A stretch of DNA of 64,000 nt from Oasisia sp. SBJ-2009. Taxonomy: Eukaryota > Annelida > Polychaeta > Sabellida > Siboglinidae. The stretch lies in the NCBI GenBank assembly GCA_964017155.1, contig OZ024867.1:19746489-19810488 (forward strand), in the 5' to 3' direction. Shown here piece by piece: positions 42,101 through 56,300 of the stretch (positions are counted from its first letter, which is position 1; the number at the start of each line of letters is the position of its first letter). Under the pieces are notes generated by a model that had not been told where the DNA came from, did no database searches, and saw only the letters and a program-made list of their open reading frames with translations. Position numbers and translations under genes: made by a program.

Positions 42101-45100
42101 GCGACTCCTGGTTAATTTGTTATCTAATTTTTATTCTATTTTTGATTTTGGACACATTCAGTTTTAAATGTAATTCAATGTTAAATATAATTTCCCATTT
42201 TAAATTACATTTTAAGCTTATCATAATATTTATTTGTTTATTAGGTTAACATAATAGTTTTAAAGTAGATAATTTCTCATTTTATAAGGCATTTTAGATA
42301 TTTATTTATGTATATAATAGCTTAACATATTTATTTTTAAATAGATAATGTATTATTTTAAAGGACATCTGAGATATTTATTTATTAGATTCAAATAATG
42401 ATTGTTATTTATCATTTTAAAGAACATTTTAAATATATTATATATTTATTTGTCATATTTCATTTTATTGTATATAGGCTGTATGTGACTCAACGCCAGA
42501 ACACGTTCTTATTTAACATGAAATGTACTTGAATGTTGAAAATGGCAAATAATGCTTTATTATTCTATATTATTATCCAAATAAATAAATTTAACATGCA
42601 CTGGAAGCATTCCATACACACGATTTGTAGAAGATTGTTTGAGGTAAGATTCATATTTTACATGGTAATATAGTAATTCTATTATGATTTAACAGAATCA
42701 GTAAGTGTTATTTGTATATATGGGGTAATATTACACACGGAAAACTGACATCAAGTGGTATGTGACAGCTGACATCAAGTGGTATGTGACAGCTGACTTC
42801 AAGTGGTATGTGACAGCTGACATCAAGTGGTATGTGACAGCTGACATCAAGTGGTATGTGACAGCTGACATCAAGTGGTATGTGACAGCTTACATCAAGT
42901 GGTATGTGACAGCTGACATCAAGTGGTATGTGACAGCTGACATCAAGTGGTATGTGACAGCTGACATCAAGTGGTATGTGACAGCTGACATCAAGTGGTA
43001 TGTGACAGCTGACTGTGTCGTTGTTGTTGCTACAGGCGGCCACTCATCACTTGTGTAGAGAACCAACTCATAGAGCAGCATCTCACATCACTGCTACAGA
43101 AAGGTAGGTCTCCATACATCCATCCTTACATACTCACACACCACCTTGTATACTGACACACCACCTTATTTACTCACACACCACCTTGTGTACTCACACA
43201 CCACCTTGTATACTCATACACCACCTTGTATACTCACACACCTTATATACTCACACGCCACCTTGTATACTCACATGCCACCATATATACTCACATACTA
43301 CCTTATATGCTCACACGCCACCTTGTATGCTCACACACCACCTTGTATACTCACACATCACCTTGTATACTCACACCCCACCTTGTATACTCACACACCA
43401 CCTTGTATGCTCACACACCACCTTGTATACTCACACGCCACCTTGTATACTCACACGCCACCTTGTATGCTCACACACCACCTTGTATACTCACATGCCA
43501 CCATACATACTCACACACTACCTTATATACTCACACGCCACCTTATATACTCACACACCACCTTGTATACTCACACACCACCTTGTATACTCACACACCA
43601 CCTTGTATGCTCACACACCACCTTGTATACTCACACGCCACCTTGTATACTCACACACCACCTTGTATACTCGCACGCCACCTTGTATGCTCACACACCA
43701 TCTTGTATACTCACACGCCATCTTGTATACTCACACGCCAACTTGTATACTCACACACCACCATATATACTCACACACGACCTTGTATACTCACATGCCA
43801 CCTTATATACTCATACGTCACCTTGTATACTCACACACCACCTTGTATACTCACACACCACCTTGTATACTCACATGCCACCTTGTATACTCACACACCA
43901 CCTTATTTACTCACACACCACCTTGTATACTCACACGCCACCTTGTATGCTCACACACCATCTTGTATACTCACACGCCACCTTATTTACTCACACACCA
44001 TCTTGTATACTCACACGCCACCTTGTATTCTCACACGCCACCTTGTATACTCACACGCCATCTTATTTACTCACACGCCACCTTGTATACTCACACGCCA
44101 CCTTGTATACTCACACACCACCTTGTATACTCACACGCCACCTTGTATACTCACACGCCACCTTGTATACTCACACACCACCTTGTATGCTCACACGCCA
44201 CCTTGTATACTCACACGCCACCTTGTATACTCACACGCCACCTTGTATACTCACACACCATCTTGTATACTCACACGCCACCTTATTTACTCACATACCA
44301 CCTTGTATGCTCACACACCACCTTGTATACTCACACACCACCTTATTTACTCACACACCATCTTGTATACTCACACGCCACCTTGTATACTCACACGCCA
44401 TCTTGTATACTCACACGCCACCTTTTTTACTCACACGCCACCTTGTATACTCACACATCACCTTGTATACTCACACGCCACCTTGTATACTCACACACCA
44501 CCTTGTATACTCACACGCCACCTTGTATACTCACACGCCACCTTGTATACTCACACAACACCTTGTATACTCACACAACACCTTGTATACTCACACGCCA
44601 CCTTGTAGACTCACACACCACCTTGTATACTCACACACCACCTTGTATGCTCACACAACACCTTGTATACTCACACAACACCTTGTATACTCACACGCCA
44701 CCTTGTAGACTCACACACCACCTTGTATACTCACACACCACCTTGTATGCTCACACACCACCTTGTAAACTCACACACCATCTTGTATACTCACACACCA
44801 CCTTGTATGTTCACACACCACCTTGTATACTCACACACCACCTTGTATGCTCACACACCACCTTGTATACTCACACACCACCTTGTATGCTCACACACCA
44901 CCTTGTATACTCACACACCACCTTGTAAACTCACACACCACCTTGTATGCTCACACACCACCTTGTATACTCACACACCACCTTGTGTACTCACACCCCA
45001 CCTTGTATACTCACACACCACCTTGTATACTCACACACCACCTTGTATACTCACACACCACCTTGTATACTCACACACCTTATATACTCACACGCCACCT

Positions 45101-48100
45101 TGTATACTCACATGCCACCATATATACTCACATACTACCTTGTATGCTCACACACCACCTTGTATACTCACACACCACCTTGTATACTCACACCCCACCT
45201 TGTATACTCACACACCACCTTGTATGCTCACACACCACCTTGTATACTCACACACCACCTTGTATACTCACACCCCACCTTGTATACTCACCCACCACCT
45301 TGTATGCTCACACACCACCTTGTATGCTCACACACCACCTTGTATACTCACACGCCACCTTGTATACTCACATGCTACCTTGTATGCTCACACACCACCT
45401 TGTATACTCACATGCCACCATATATACTCACACACTACCTTATATACTCACACGCCACCTTATATACTCACACACCACCTTGTATACTCACACGCCACCT
45501 TGTATACTCACACGCCACCTTGTATACTCACACAACACCTTGTATACTCACACGCCACCTTGTAAACTCACACGCCACCTTGTAAACTCACACACCACCT
45601 TGTATGCTCACACACCATCTTGTATACTCACACACCACCTTGTATGCTCACACACCACCTTGTAAACTCACACACCACCTTGTATACTCACACACCACCT
45701 TGTATGCTCACACACCACCTTGTAAACTCACACACCACCTTGTATACTCACACACCACCTTGTATGCTCACACACCACCTTGTATGCTCACACACCACCT
45801 TGTATGCTCACACACCACCTTGTATACTCACACGCCATCTTGTATACTCACATGCCACCTTATTTACTCACACGCCACCTTGTATACTCACACACCACCT
45901 TGTAAACTCACACACCACCTTGTATACTCACACACCAACTTGTATTCTCTCACACCACCTTGTATGCTCACACACCACCTTGCATGCTCACACACCACCT
46001 TGTGTACTCACACACCACCTTGTGTACTCACACCCCACCTTGTATGCTCACACGCCACCTTGTATACTCACACGCCACCTTGTATACTCACACGCCACCT
46101 TGTATACTCACACACCATCTTGTATACTCACACGCCACCTTATTTACTCACATACCACCTTGTATGCTCACACGCCACCTTGTATGCTCACACACCACCT
46201 TGTATACTCACACGCCACCTTATTTACTCACACACCACCTTGTATACTCACACGCCATCTTGTATACTCACACGCCACCTTATTTACTCACACGCCACCT
46301 TGTATACTCACACATCACCTTGTATACTCTCACACCACCTTGTATACTCACACACCACCTTGTATACTCACACGCCACCTTGTATACTCACACGCCACCT
46401 TGTATACTCACACACCACCTTGTATGCTCACACACCACCTTGTAAACTCACACACCATCTTGTATACTCACACACCACCTTGTATGCTCACACACCACCT
46501 TGTAAACTCACACACCACCTTGTATACTCACACACCACCTTGTAAACTCACACACCACCTTGTATACTCACACACCACCTTGTATGCTCACACACCACCT
46601 TGTATGCTCACACACCACCTTGTATGCTCACACACCACCTTGTATACTCACACGCCATCTTGTATACTCACACGCCACCTTATTTACTCACACGCCACCT
46701 TGTATACTCACACACCACCTTGTAAACTCACACACCACCTTGTATACTCACACACCACCTTGTAAACTCACACACCACCTTGTATGCTCACACACCACCT
46801 TGTATGCTCACACACCACCTTGTATACTCACACACCACCTTGTGTACTCACACCCCACCTTGTATACTCACACGTCACCTTGTATACTCACACGTCACCT
46901 TGTATACTCACATGCCACCATACATACTCACACACTACCTTATATACTCACACGCCACCTTGTATACTCACACACCACCTTGTATGCTCACACACCACCT
47001 TGTAAACTCACACACCACCTTGTATACTCACACACCACCTTGTATGCTCACACACCACCTTGTATACTCACACGCCAACTTGTATGCTCACACACCACCT
47101 TGTATACTCACACGCCACCTTGTATACTCACACACCACCTTGTATACTGACATGCCACCTTGTATACTCACACGCCACCATATATACTCACACACTACCT
47201 TATATACTCACACGCCACCTTGTATACTCACACGCCACCTTGTATGCTCACACACCACCTTGTATGCTCACACACCACCTTGTATGCTCACACACCACCT
47301 TGTATACTCACACGCCATCTTGTATACTCACATGCCACCTTATTTACTCACACGCCACCTTGTATACTCACACACCACCTTGTAAACTCACACACCACCT
47401 TGTATACTCACACACCAACTTGTATTCTCTCACACCACCTTGTATGCTCACACACCACCTTGTATGCTCACACACCACCTTGTATACTCACACACCACCT
47501 TGTGTACTCACACCCCACCTTGTATACTCACACCCCACCTTGTATACTCACACGCCACCTTGTATACTCACACGTCACCTTGTATACTCACACGCCACCT
47601 TGTATACTCACACGCCACCTTGTATACTCACACACCACCTTGTATACTCACACACCACCTTGTATACTCACACGCCACCTTGTATACTCACACGCCACCT
47701 TGTATACTCACACACCACCTTGTATGCTCACACGCCACCTTGTATACTCACACGCCACCTTGTATACTCACACGCCACCTTGTATACTCACACACCATCT
47801 TGTATACTCACACGCCACCTTATTTACTCACATACCACCTTGTATGCTCACACGCCACCTTGTATGCTCACACACCACCTTGTATACTCACACGCCACCT
47901 TATTTACTCACACACCACCTTGTATACTCACACGCCATCTTGTATACTCACACGCCACCTTATTTACTCACACGCCACCTTGTATACTCACACATCACCT
48001 TGTATACTCTCACACCACCTTGTATACTCACACACCACCTTGTATACTCACACGCCACCTTGTATACTCACACGCCACCTTGTATACTCACACACCACCT

Positions 48101-50351
48101 TGTATGCTCACACACCACCTTGTAAACTCACACACCATCTTGTATACTCACACACCACCTTGTATGCTCACACACCACCTTGTAAACTCACACACCACCT
48201 TGTATACTCACACACCACCTTGTAAACTCACACACCACCTTGTATACTCACACACCACCTTGTATGCTCACACACCACCTTGTATGCTCACACGCCATCT
48301 TGTATGCTCACACGCCACCTTATTTACTCACACGCCACCTTGTATACTCACACACCACCTTGTAAACTCACACACCACCTTGTATACTCACACACCACCT
48401 TGTAAACTCACACACCACCTTGTATGCTCACACACCACCTTGTATGCTCACACACCACCTTGTATACTCACACACCACCTTGTGTACTCACACCCCACCT
48501 TGTATACTCACACGTCACCTTGTATACTCACACGTCACCTTGTATACTCACATGCCACCATACATACTCACACACTACCTTATATACTCACACGCCACCT
48601 TGTATACTCACACACCACCTTGTATGCTCACACACCACCTTGTAAACTCACACACCACCTTGTATACTCACACACCACCTTGTATGCTCACACACCACCT
48701 TGTATACTCACACGCCAACTTGTATGCTCACACACCACCTTGTATACTCACACGCCACCTTGTATACTCACACACCACCTTGTATACTGACATGCCACCT
48801 TGTATACTCACACGCCACCATATATACTCACACACTACCTTATATACTCACACGCCACCTTGTATACTCACACGCCACCTTGTATGCTCACACACCACCT
48901 TGTATACTCATACACTACCTTATATACTCACACACCACCTTGTATGCTCACACACCACCTTGTATACTCACACACCACCTTGTATACTCACACACCTCCT
49001 TATATACTCATACACTATGTTATATACTCACACACCACCTTGTATACTCACACACCACCATATATACTCATATACCACCTTAAATACTCATATGCCACCA
49101 TATATACTCACATATGTCCTTGTATACTCAAACCATCTAACATTCTCCCAACTGACCTTATCTTGTCACATGTGGCCTTTTAATACTCACATACAACCTT
49201 GTATATTCCTTGACCAGTTGATGTTGTCTGTCCACAAATCTTGACCAGTTGATGTCTGTCCACAAATCTTGACCAGTTAATGCTGTCTGTCCACAGGTCT
49301 TGACCAGTTGCTGGATGAGAACCGGGAACATGACCTTGCCCTACTTTACAGACTGTATGCACGGGTCAAGGATGGACTACACCAGCTGACCGTCCACTTT
49401 GCCCTCTACATTAAGGTCAGTACCCACTTAGCCCTCTACATTACGACCAGTTTCCACTTTGCCCTCTACATTAAGGTCAATGTCTACTTTGTTCTCTATA
49501 GTAAGGTCATAACAGTTTGTTCTCTACATTAAGATGAATATGCAATTTGTCCTCTACATTAAGGTCATTATACACTGCCCTGTACATTAAGGTCAATATC
49601 CATGTTGCGCTATTCATTTAGCTCAATCTTAACACAAAACAAAATGTTTGCACTGTTAAACGGGGCTACATATAATCTAGAGGTAGTGGTGGATATTTGG
49701 GTACAAATAGCTTTCGCACATTAATTACAGTGCAGCTGGATATTTCCCAGAGACGGCGATATGGTGATCAATTGGACAGGTCTGCCAGGAAGTAAAGTAT
49801 AAAGCAGTCTGAGCAAACCTGATGATTGGATATTGCGCTATACAAGAACTTAACTGATATAGAATATCTTGTTCGTGGCTCCAAGAATCATTTATTGTGG
49901 TATAATTTAACTTACTTTGGAGCTTAATTGTCGAAGATGAATACGACGTTTCGACCCGTCAGCTACGGGCCTTCTTCACGTACTGGTGTCACATGTGTAG
50001 CCTCAAATTTCTGAGGCTACACACGTGACACCAATACGTGAACAAGGCCCGTAGCTGACGGGTCGAAATATTGTATTCATCTTCGACAATTAAGCTCCAA
50101 AGTAAGTTAAATTATACTACAATAAGAACTTAACTGGTTTTACAGTTCAGTTCCTTTCTTTACATCTTATCAAGCAAGTGGTCCCAGTACACACTGCTAA
50201 TTTTGAGTTGTGTTCCACAGAAAACCGGGCGATTATTCGTGGTGAACCCTGAAAACGACACAGAAAAGGACCGAGACATGGTCCAACAGTTGCTAGGTGA
50301 GTGCACGAGGACCGGGTCTGTGAGTCTGTGTCACAAGAAATGTTGCACCCC

Positions 50352-50399
<48 letters not shown>

Positions 50400-53300
50400 T
50401 AACTTGTTTATATAACATAAAATTTACCATGATATACATATATTTTTATAACTTGTATGATTCCATGTACGTTTGATTGTGATGAGTGTATGCTCCTGTG
50501 AACGGGCTGGTCCTATGCTTGAAATAATTATACACGAAAACATATATTTGTTCCACAATTTGTTGGAGCCCAAATATTTTTAGACATGGTTTTCAAATCA
50601 ACAGACTGAAGTCATGGGACTTACACAAGCAGTTTGGAATACCTCCGATAAGGGATCAGGGATCTGTTCTGTACTGGGCAGGTTTTATGCAAGCATCGTT
50701 GTAAAGTTTGTTAGAGAGTGTAACGACGTGTGTTGGTGACACATTTCACAACGACCCATCATTTCTCATTTGCATTTATTGGCACAGTTACTATGACAGA
50801 TACAAATGTCGACCTCCTAATGTGACCAATATATGATCCTTCTAATGCGACCAGTGTACGATCCTTCTAATGCGACCAGTGTATGATTATTCTAATGCAA
50901 CCAGTGTGCAATCCTTCTAATGCGACCAGTGTACGATCTTTCTAATGGGACCAGTGTATGATCTTTCTAATGCGACCAGTGTATGATCTTTCTAATCCGA
51001 CCAGTGTACAGTCCTTCTAATGTGACCAATGTATGATCCTTCTAATGCGATCCATATACGATCCGGAGATCTATGTCACCTGACTTAATAACCAATACAT
51101 CGGTGTACCTACAACATTGTAGCGGATTGCAATTTGCAGTGTAGTACAACGTTTAACATAAATTAAATAAATCTCCTGTATCCATGCAACATGTGGCGCT
51201 TTTCTGGAAAGCAATGATGTTATGACAGATCACTTCTACTCTCACTGCCAATACTGCTGTGGTGTATATCCATCAAAACCCAAGCCAACAATGCAGACTT
51301 TACAGTACATTTTGGCAATTCGTAATTCTTAATACCTTATAAAACGACAGTGTTTTACTCTTACAAAGACATCAATGGCATATGTGTAAACTGATTTGTT
51401 GCAAAGTTATGCCACCCAAAAAGTCAGGGGCCGGTTTCATATAGCCGCGTAACTTTATGAGGAATTTTGCGGTCTACTGGTCGCAGCTAATAGCGACTAT
51501 TCAGTGTAGCTTACAGCCAGTTTCATGAGACAAATTTACCATTCGCGTAAACAAATTGACACAGAATTGACCTAATAAGGCCGTGGAGGGGAATCCCTGT
51601 AGTTGTGGTGTCTGTAGACACCCTTTTTCACTTCAGTTGCCGTCTTTGCCGTTCGTATAGCAAATTAAAAGCTATGATGAATATAAAGGATGTCCAGTGT
51701 AAATATTAAAAATAATAAGTTGAGAGTTGGCAAAGTTCAAGTGGCAAATGTTCATGTTGGCCTTTGTTTTTTGTTCAAGTGGCAAATGTTCACGTTAGAC
51801 TTTGCATACAGATGATGTGATTGGTCTTACATGAATATTAAAAAGTATCAATTGTAATCATTAACCATATTAAATTATAAAAATTTGGGCATAGGGATGG
51901 TTAAACAGTTGCAACACGATTACACGGTTACAACAGTAATTACACGGTCACAACAGTAATTACATGATTACAATGTCACAACAATAATTCAGCCTGGTAC
52001 ACTGGGTTGACACAAATTGACACTAACTTAGACACCTACGACATTGACGTTGACACAGAATAACGCTGTTACATCATTGTAATCGTTACACAATTACAAC
52101 CGTAACGCAGCCGGGTGCACTCACAGGGCACATAGCGACACAAGTTGACGCCGACGTCGACAAAGACCGACGCAGTGACATCAGGGCGTGGTCTGGCAGA
52201 TGTAGCAGGCGTTGCCATGGTTACACTGAGCGTCGTTCCAGCGCCACTGGAAGAGCCAAAGCATCTGGGCGCAGTGTTCCCACCCACTGCTGTTGTTCGG
52301 CTCGTTCACGTTCCAGTTCTCGTAGCGTACAGCGCCCCCGGTGGCCGTCCAGTACCACTGTGGCGGCGTCGACTTCGCCGTCGTCGTCGCCCCAATCCAG
52401 AAGTCACAGTGTCGCGTCGCTGTCAAGAAAACAGTGTTTCAGAATTTGTGAACATTTTCATCAAGTTTGAAGAATGTGGGCGAGTGGCATAGCTTTATGT
52501 AGAGACCCGTCCACCCGTCATTTGGACGAGTACAAACAAATATGGACGGGCAGAAATATGGGTGGACGGGTAAAATAAAAGGTCTTTCAAAACCATAGAT
52601 ATTGTTAGTTATGCCTTGAAGCCTTGAAAATTAGTGTAAATGGTGTCATGTGTGTGTCTGTAGTCCATTTCAGGTCATCAGACACATTTGAAAATTTGCA
52701 AACTACCTTAGCAGTTAACATCCATGTGTCCACCAAAACATGTGTGACTGGCAATAATGTTATCCTGCATAAAGCCCTGGCGCTGTAGAGCGCCGGACTG
52801 TCAATCGAGGGGACAGTGGTTCAATCCCACCTACCGCTACCTATTCCGCTCAACTCACATTTGCCTGTGTCTTTCGGAAGAGACACTAAAAACCGGTGGT
52901 CCCTTCTATCTGGTGTGTATGCCAGGGGAAGTAAAAGATCCCACACAGGGGGTAAATGTGTAACCTGTAGTGGACTCACTAATTCTAGAGAAGGACAACT
53001 CCTGCGTTAGCCCAAGTTTGGGCTGTTTGGAGGAAACCACCTCAGAATAAAATGTTCAAACAAGATTTTTTCTCACATCGACATTTCGTCCACCATGGGT
53101 GGTCTTTATCAGGAACAATAGCTTCACTGCTCACCAGATATAAATATTGCACCAACTATGAATACAGATGAGGGGGGCTACAGGCTCAGTCACGTGTGGG
53201 ACAATCTGCTCGCCACGCCATCTGTTGGGCAGTTAAAATATTGTTCCTGATGAAGACCTTCAATGGTTGTCAAAACATCGGTGTGAGTAAAAAATGATTA

Positions 53301-56300
53301 GTCTTGTTTGAACAATGTTTCAGAATGTCCAAGAATAATAATAGTAAAGATTTCTTACCAGGGACTTATCCATGGAAATTAATTAACATTCTATATCACC
53401 ACATTTAAATATACCCCATCAAATGAAAACAATTAATAAATTATACAGACACATTTTTTGCATCACTTTTTTAGAAATTTCCATTAAATCTGAGCATCTT
53501 ATACTCATTTTAAACACCCGAGAGTTACTGTGAAAATAAATGTTGAAATTAAATGTGCCTTAAACAATAAAAAAAAATTGTTTTTTTACTTACCAAGTTT
53601 CTTTCCCGCCAATTCGTTAATGAACTGTTGCTCGGCGCGTGTTTCTATGGCAACCAGCTCAGCGTTGATGAGTCGACAGCGTTCCCGCGCCGTCTGCCAT
53701 GTGACCCTGTCAGGTGACACTTGTAGACACTTCATGGAGTCAGGGTCGGGGGTGAAGTACGGGGGGCACCGACGTGTCACTAGTGGCGGACGGCGTGTGT
53801 CGGAGTCACGCTGTGGCTTCTCTGTCAGGCCAATGTTTGTAGGATTAATGACACAGTGACGTCGACACTGATATACTGACACTCAAAATCTGACATACAT
53901 GTTGATTTTGTGACACAGATAGTGACAGTTGCACTGACATTGATACAGTAATGTATATTGACTCTGGGTGACACAGACATCGACGCAGTGACATGGGAAA
54001 TGACGCAGTGACATGGGCATTGACACACATGCATTATTTGATACAGACATCAACACTGATACAAACACCGACAATGACACAGTGACACTTACGTTGGCAC
54101 AGTAATGTTTAATTTGATGCTTATGATGACTTTGTTAGTGACACAGACATTGAAGCAGTGACATAGTCACTGACATACAGACATTGTTTGACACAGACAT
54201 TGACACGCTGACACACAGTAAGTGACAGTGCCTGTGACACATCATTGAAATGTGACACCACCACTACCACACGCTAGAATCATATTTGGGACCGAAATGT
54301 CAACAAAATACTATGACAGAATATCAAAACGCTCCATATTTTCAACTTTTATTCTGCAGACACAATCTTACAGCTAAGTTGTAGGCGACATCAATTAATG
54401 GACAGTTTTGAACTCATTTGATTAAACTCAGTCTGTTTTAACTGGCCACAGACACTGAAAAAACATTGCCATAATTTATTATTGACAAACTATAATAAAT
54501 GGACGTTTTTACTGGAGTTTTTTACATTCTGTAGAAGAATCTATCACTCCAGTGATGATGTTGATTTCTCTGATACCATCCAATTCAGTGCCAGTAGCTT
54601 GGATGGTCGAGGGAGATCTCTCTCAGATAAACTCTCCTGCGTCATCCATCAGCCAGATATAGGTTTTCTTCATCAAGAGATGTCGGTTTGTCTGATTAAA
54701 GTAGTATATTGCCCTCTGTGGATTTTTTCTTGGAACTGTTTTGTGGGTTTTAATTTTGTTTGCTGTTGCCTTGCCTGATCTAAGCTATAATGACTACTGG
54801 TTCTGTGATATCCAAATGTGTAATGTGTGACTAATTTGTCACACATGTCACAAATGGGGACCGCATGTTAACAATGGAAATCACATTTTACAAATGGAAA
54901 TCACGTGTTACAAATGGAAACCACATGGTACAAATAGAGACCACGTGTTACAAATGGAAATCACATGTTACAAATGGAAACTACATGGTACAAATAGAGA
55001 CCACGTGTTACAAATGGAAACCACGTGTTACAAATGGAAACTACATGGTACAAATGGAGACCATGTGTTACAAATGGAAATCACGTGAACATTACAAGTG
55101 GAAACTACATGGTATAAATAGAGACCACGTTACAAATGGAGACCACTTGATACAAATAGAGACCACATGTTAAGATGGATACCATATGTTACAAATAGAG
55201 GATCAGATATAATTATTACCCAGTCGTTTCACATTCTGTAATTTGTTGAGGCAACTGGTTAAACAAAACCCACTAAACCAAACATGAGGTGAGGCCCTGA
55301 AGCCGTCCCTTAATGAAAACAACAATTGATACATAATTTTTATAAATAACTACAGCTGTAGTACTATATGCAAATATGCAATATACTAGATATAAAACAC
55401 ACTGTTTTACAATCTGTGTTGCTTAAATATGCCAGGGCGTATAAATCAGATCACTTTAGCTGGCGGAGAAAATTCAATAGTTGCCTGATAGTTCATTAGG
55501 GCAATCTATAATCTTGTGGATGACGACATCTTGGATTTCGCTGTTTGTGTAAGAGATTGAGTAATCTGGTTGTCAACATGGATATAATTATAACCCTGAT
55601 TGGGGCTGTGGCCATGGTGTGGAATTGCAAACAAGAGAAGTATCAATTAGCTTATTTGTCAGCTAGAATGCCTTTCACACAGTCAGTAGGTATTTACACA
55701 TTTTCAGTATAGAACAGTTGCCCAGTGGACAGTTGTTCAGTGGTCAGTTGCCCAGTGGACAGTTGCCCAGTGGACAGTTGCCCACTGGACAGTTGCCCAG
55801 TGGACAGTTGCCCAGTGGACAGTTGTTCAGTGGTCAGTTGCCCAGTGGACAGTTGCCCAGTGGACAGTTGCCCACTGGACAGTTGCCCAGTGGACAGTTG
55901 TCCAGTGCACAGTTGTTCAGTGGTCAGTTGCCCAGTGGACAGTTGCCCAGTGGACAGTTGCCCAGTGGACAGTTGTCCAGTGCACAGTTGCCCAGTGGAC
56001 AGTTGTTCAGTGGTCAGTTGCCAAGTGGACAGTTGCCCAGTGGACAGTTGCCCACTGGACAGTTGCCCAGTGGACAGTTGCCCAGTGGACAGTTGTTCAG
56101 TGGTCAGTTGCCCAGTGGACAGTTGCCCACTGGACAGTTGTCCAGTGCACAGTTGTCCAGTGCACAGTTGCCCAGTGGACAGTTGTTCAGTGGTCAGTTG
56201 CCCAGTGGACAGTTGCCCAGTAGACAGTTGCCCAGTGGACAGTTGCCCAGTGGACAGTTTCCCAGTGGACAGTTGTCCAGTGCACAGTTGCCCAGTGGAC

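Noticed and set aside
43146..49244. Many overlapping plus-strand ORFs of 70-580 codons ([16 protein letters not shown] repeats)
   Set aside because: All frames are open because of the 20-bp unit; no splice or homology support, and they lie within a CUL4 intron.
52774..52832. Possible tRNA gene
   Set aside because: A- and B-box-like motifs exist, but no cloverleaf closes and the SINE body continues; treated as a SINE head.
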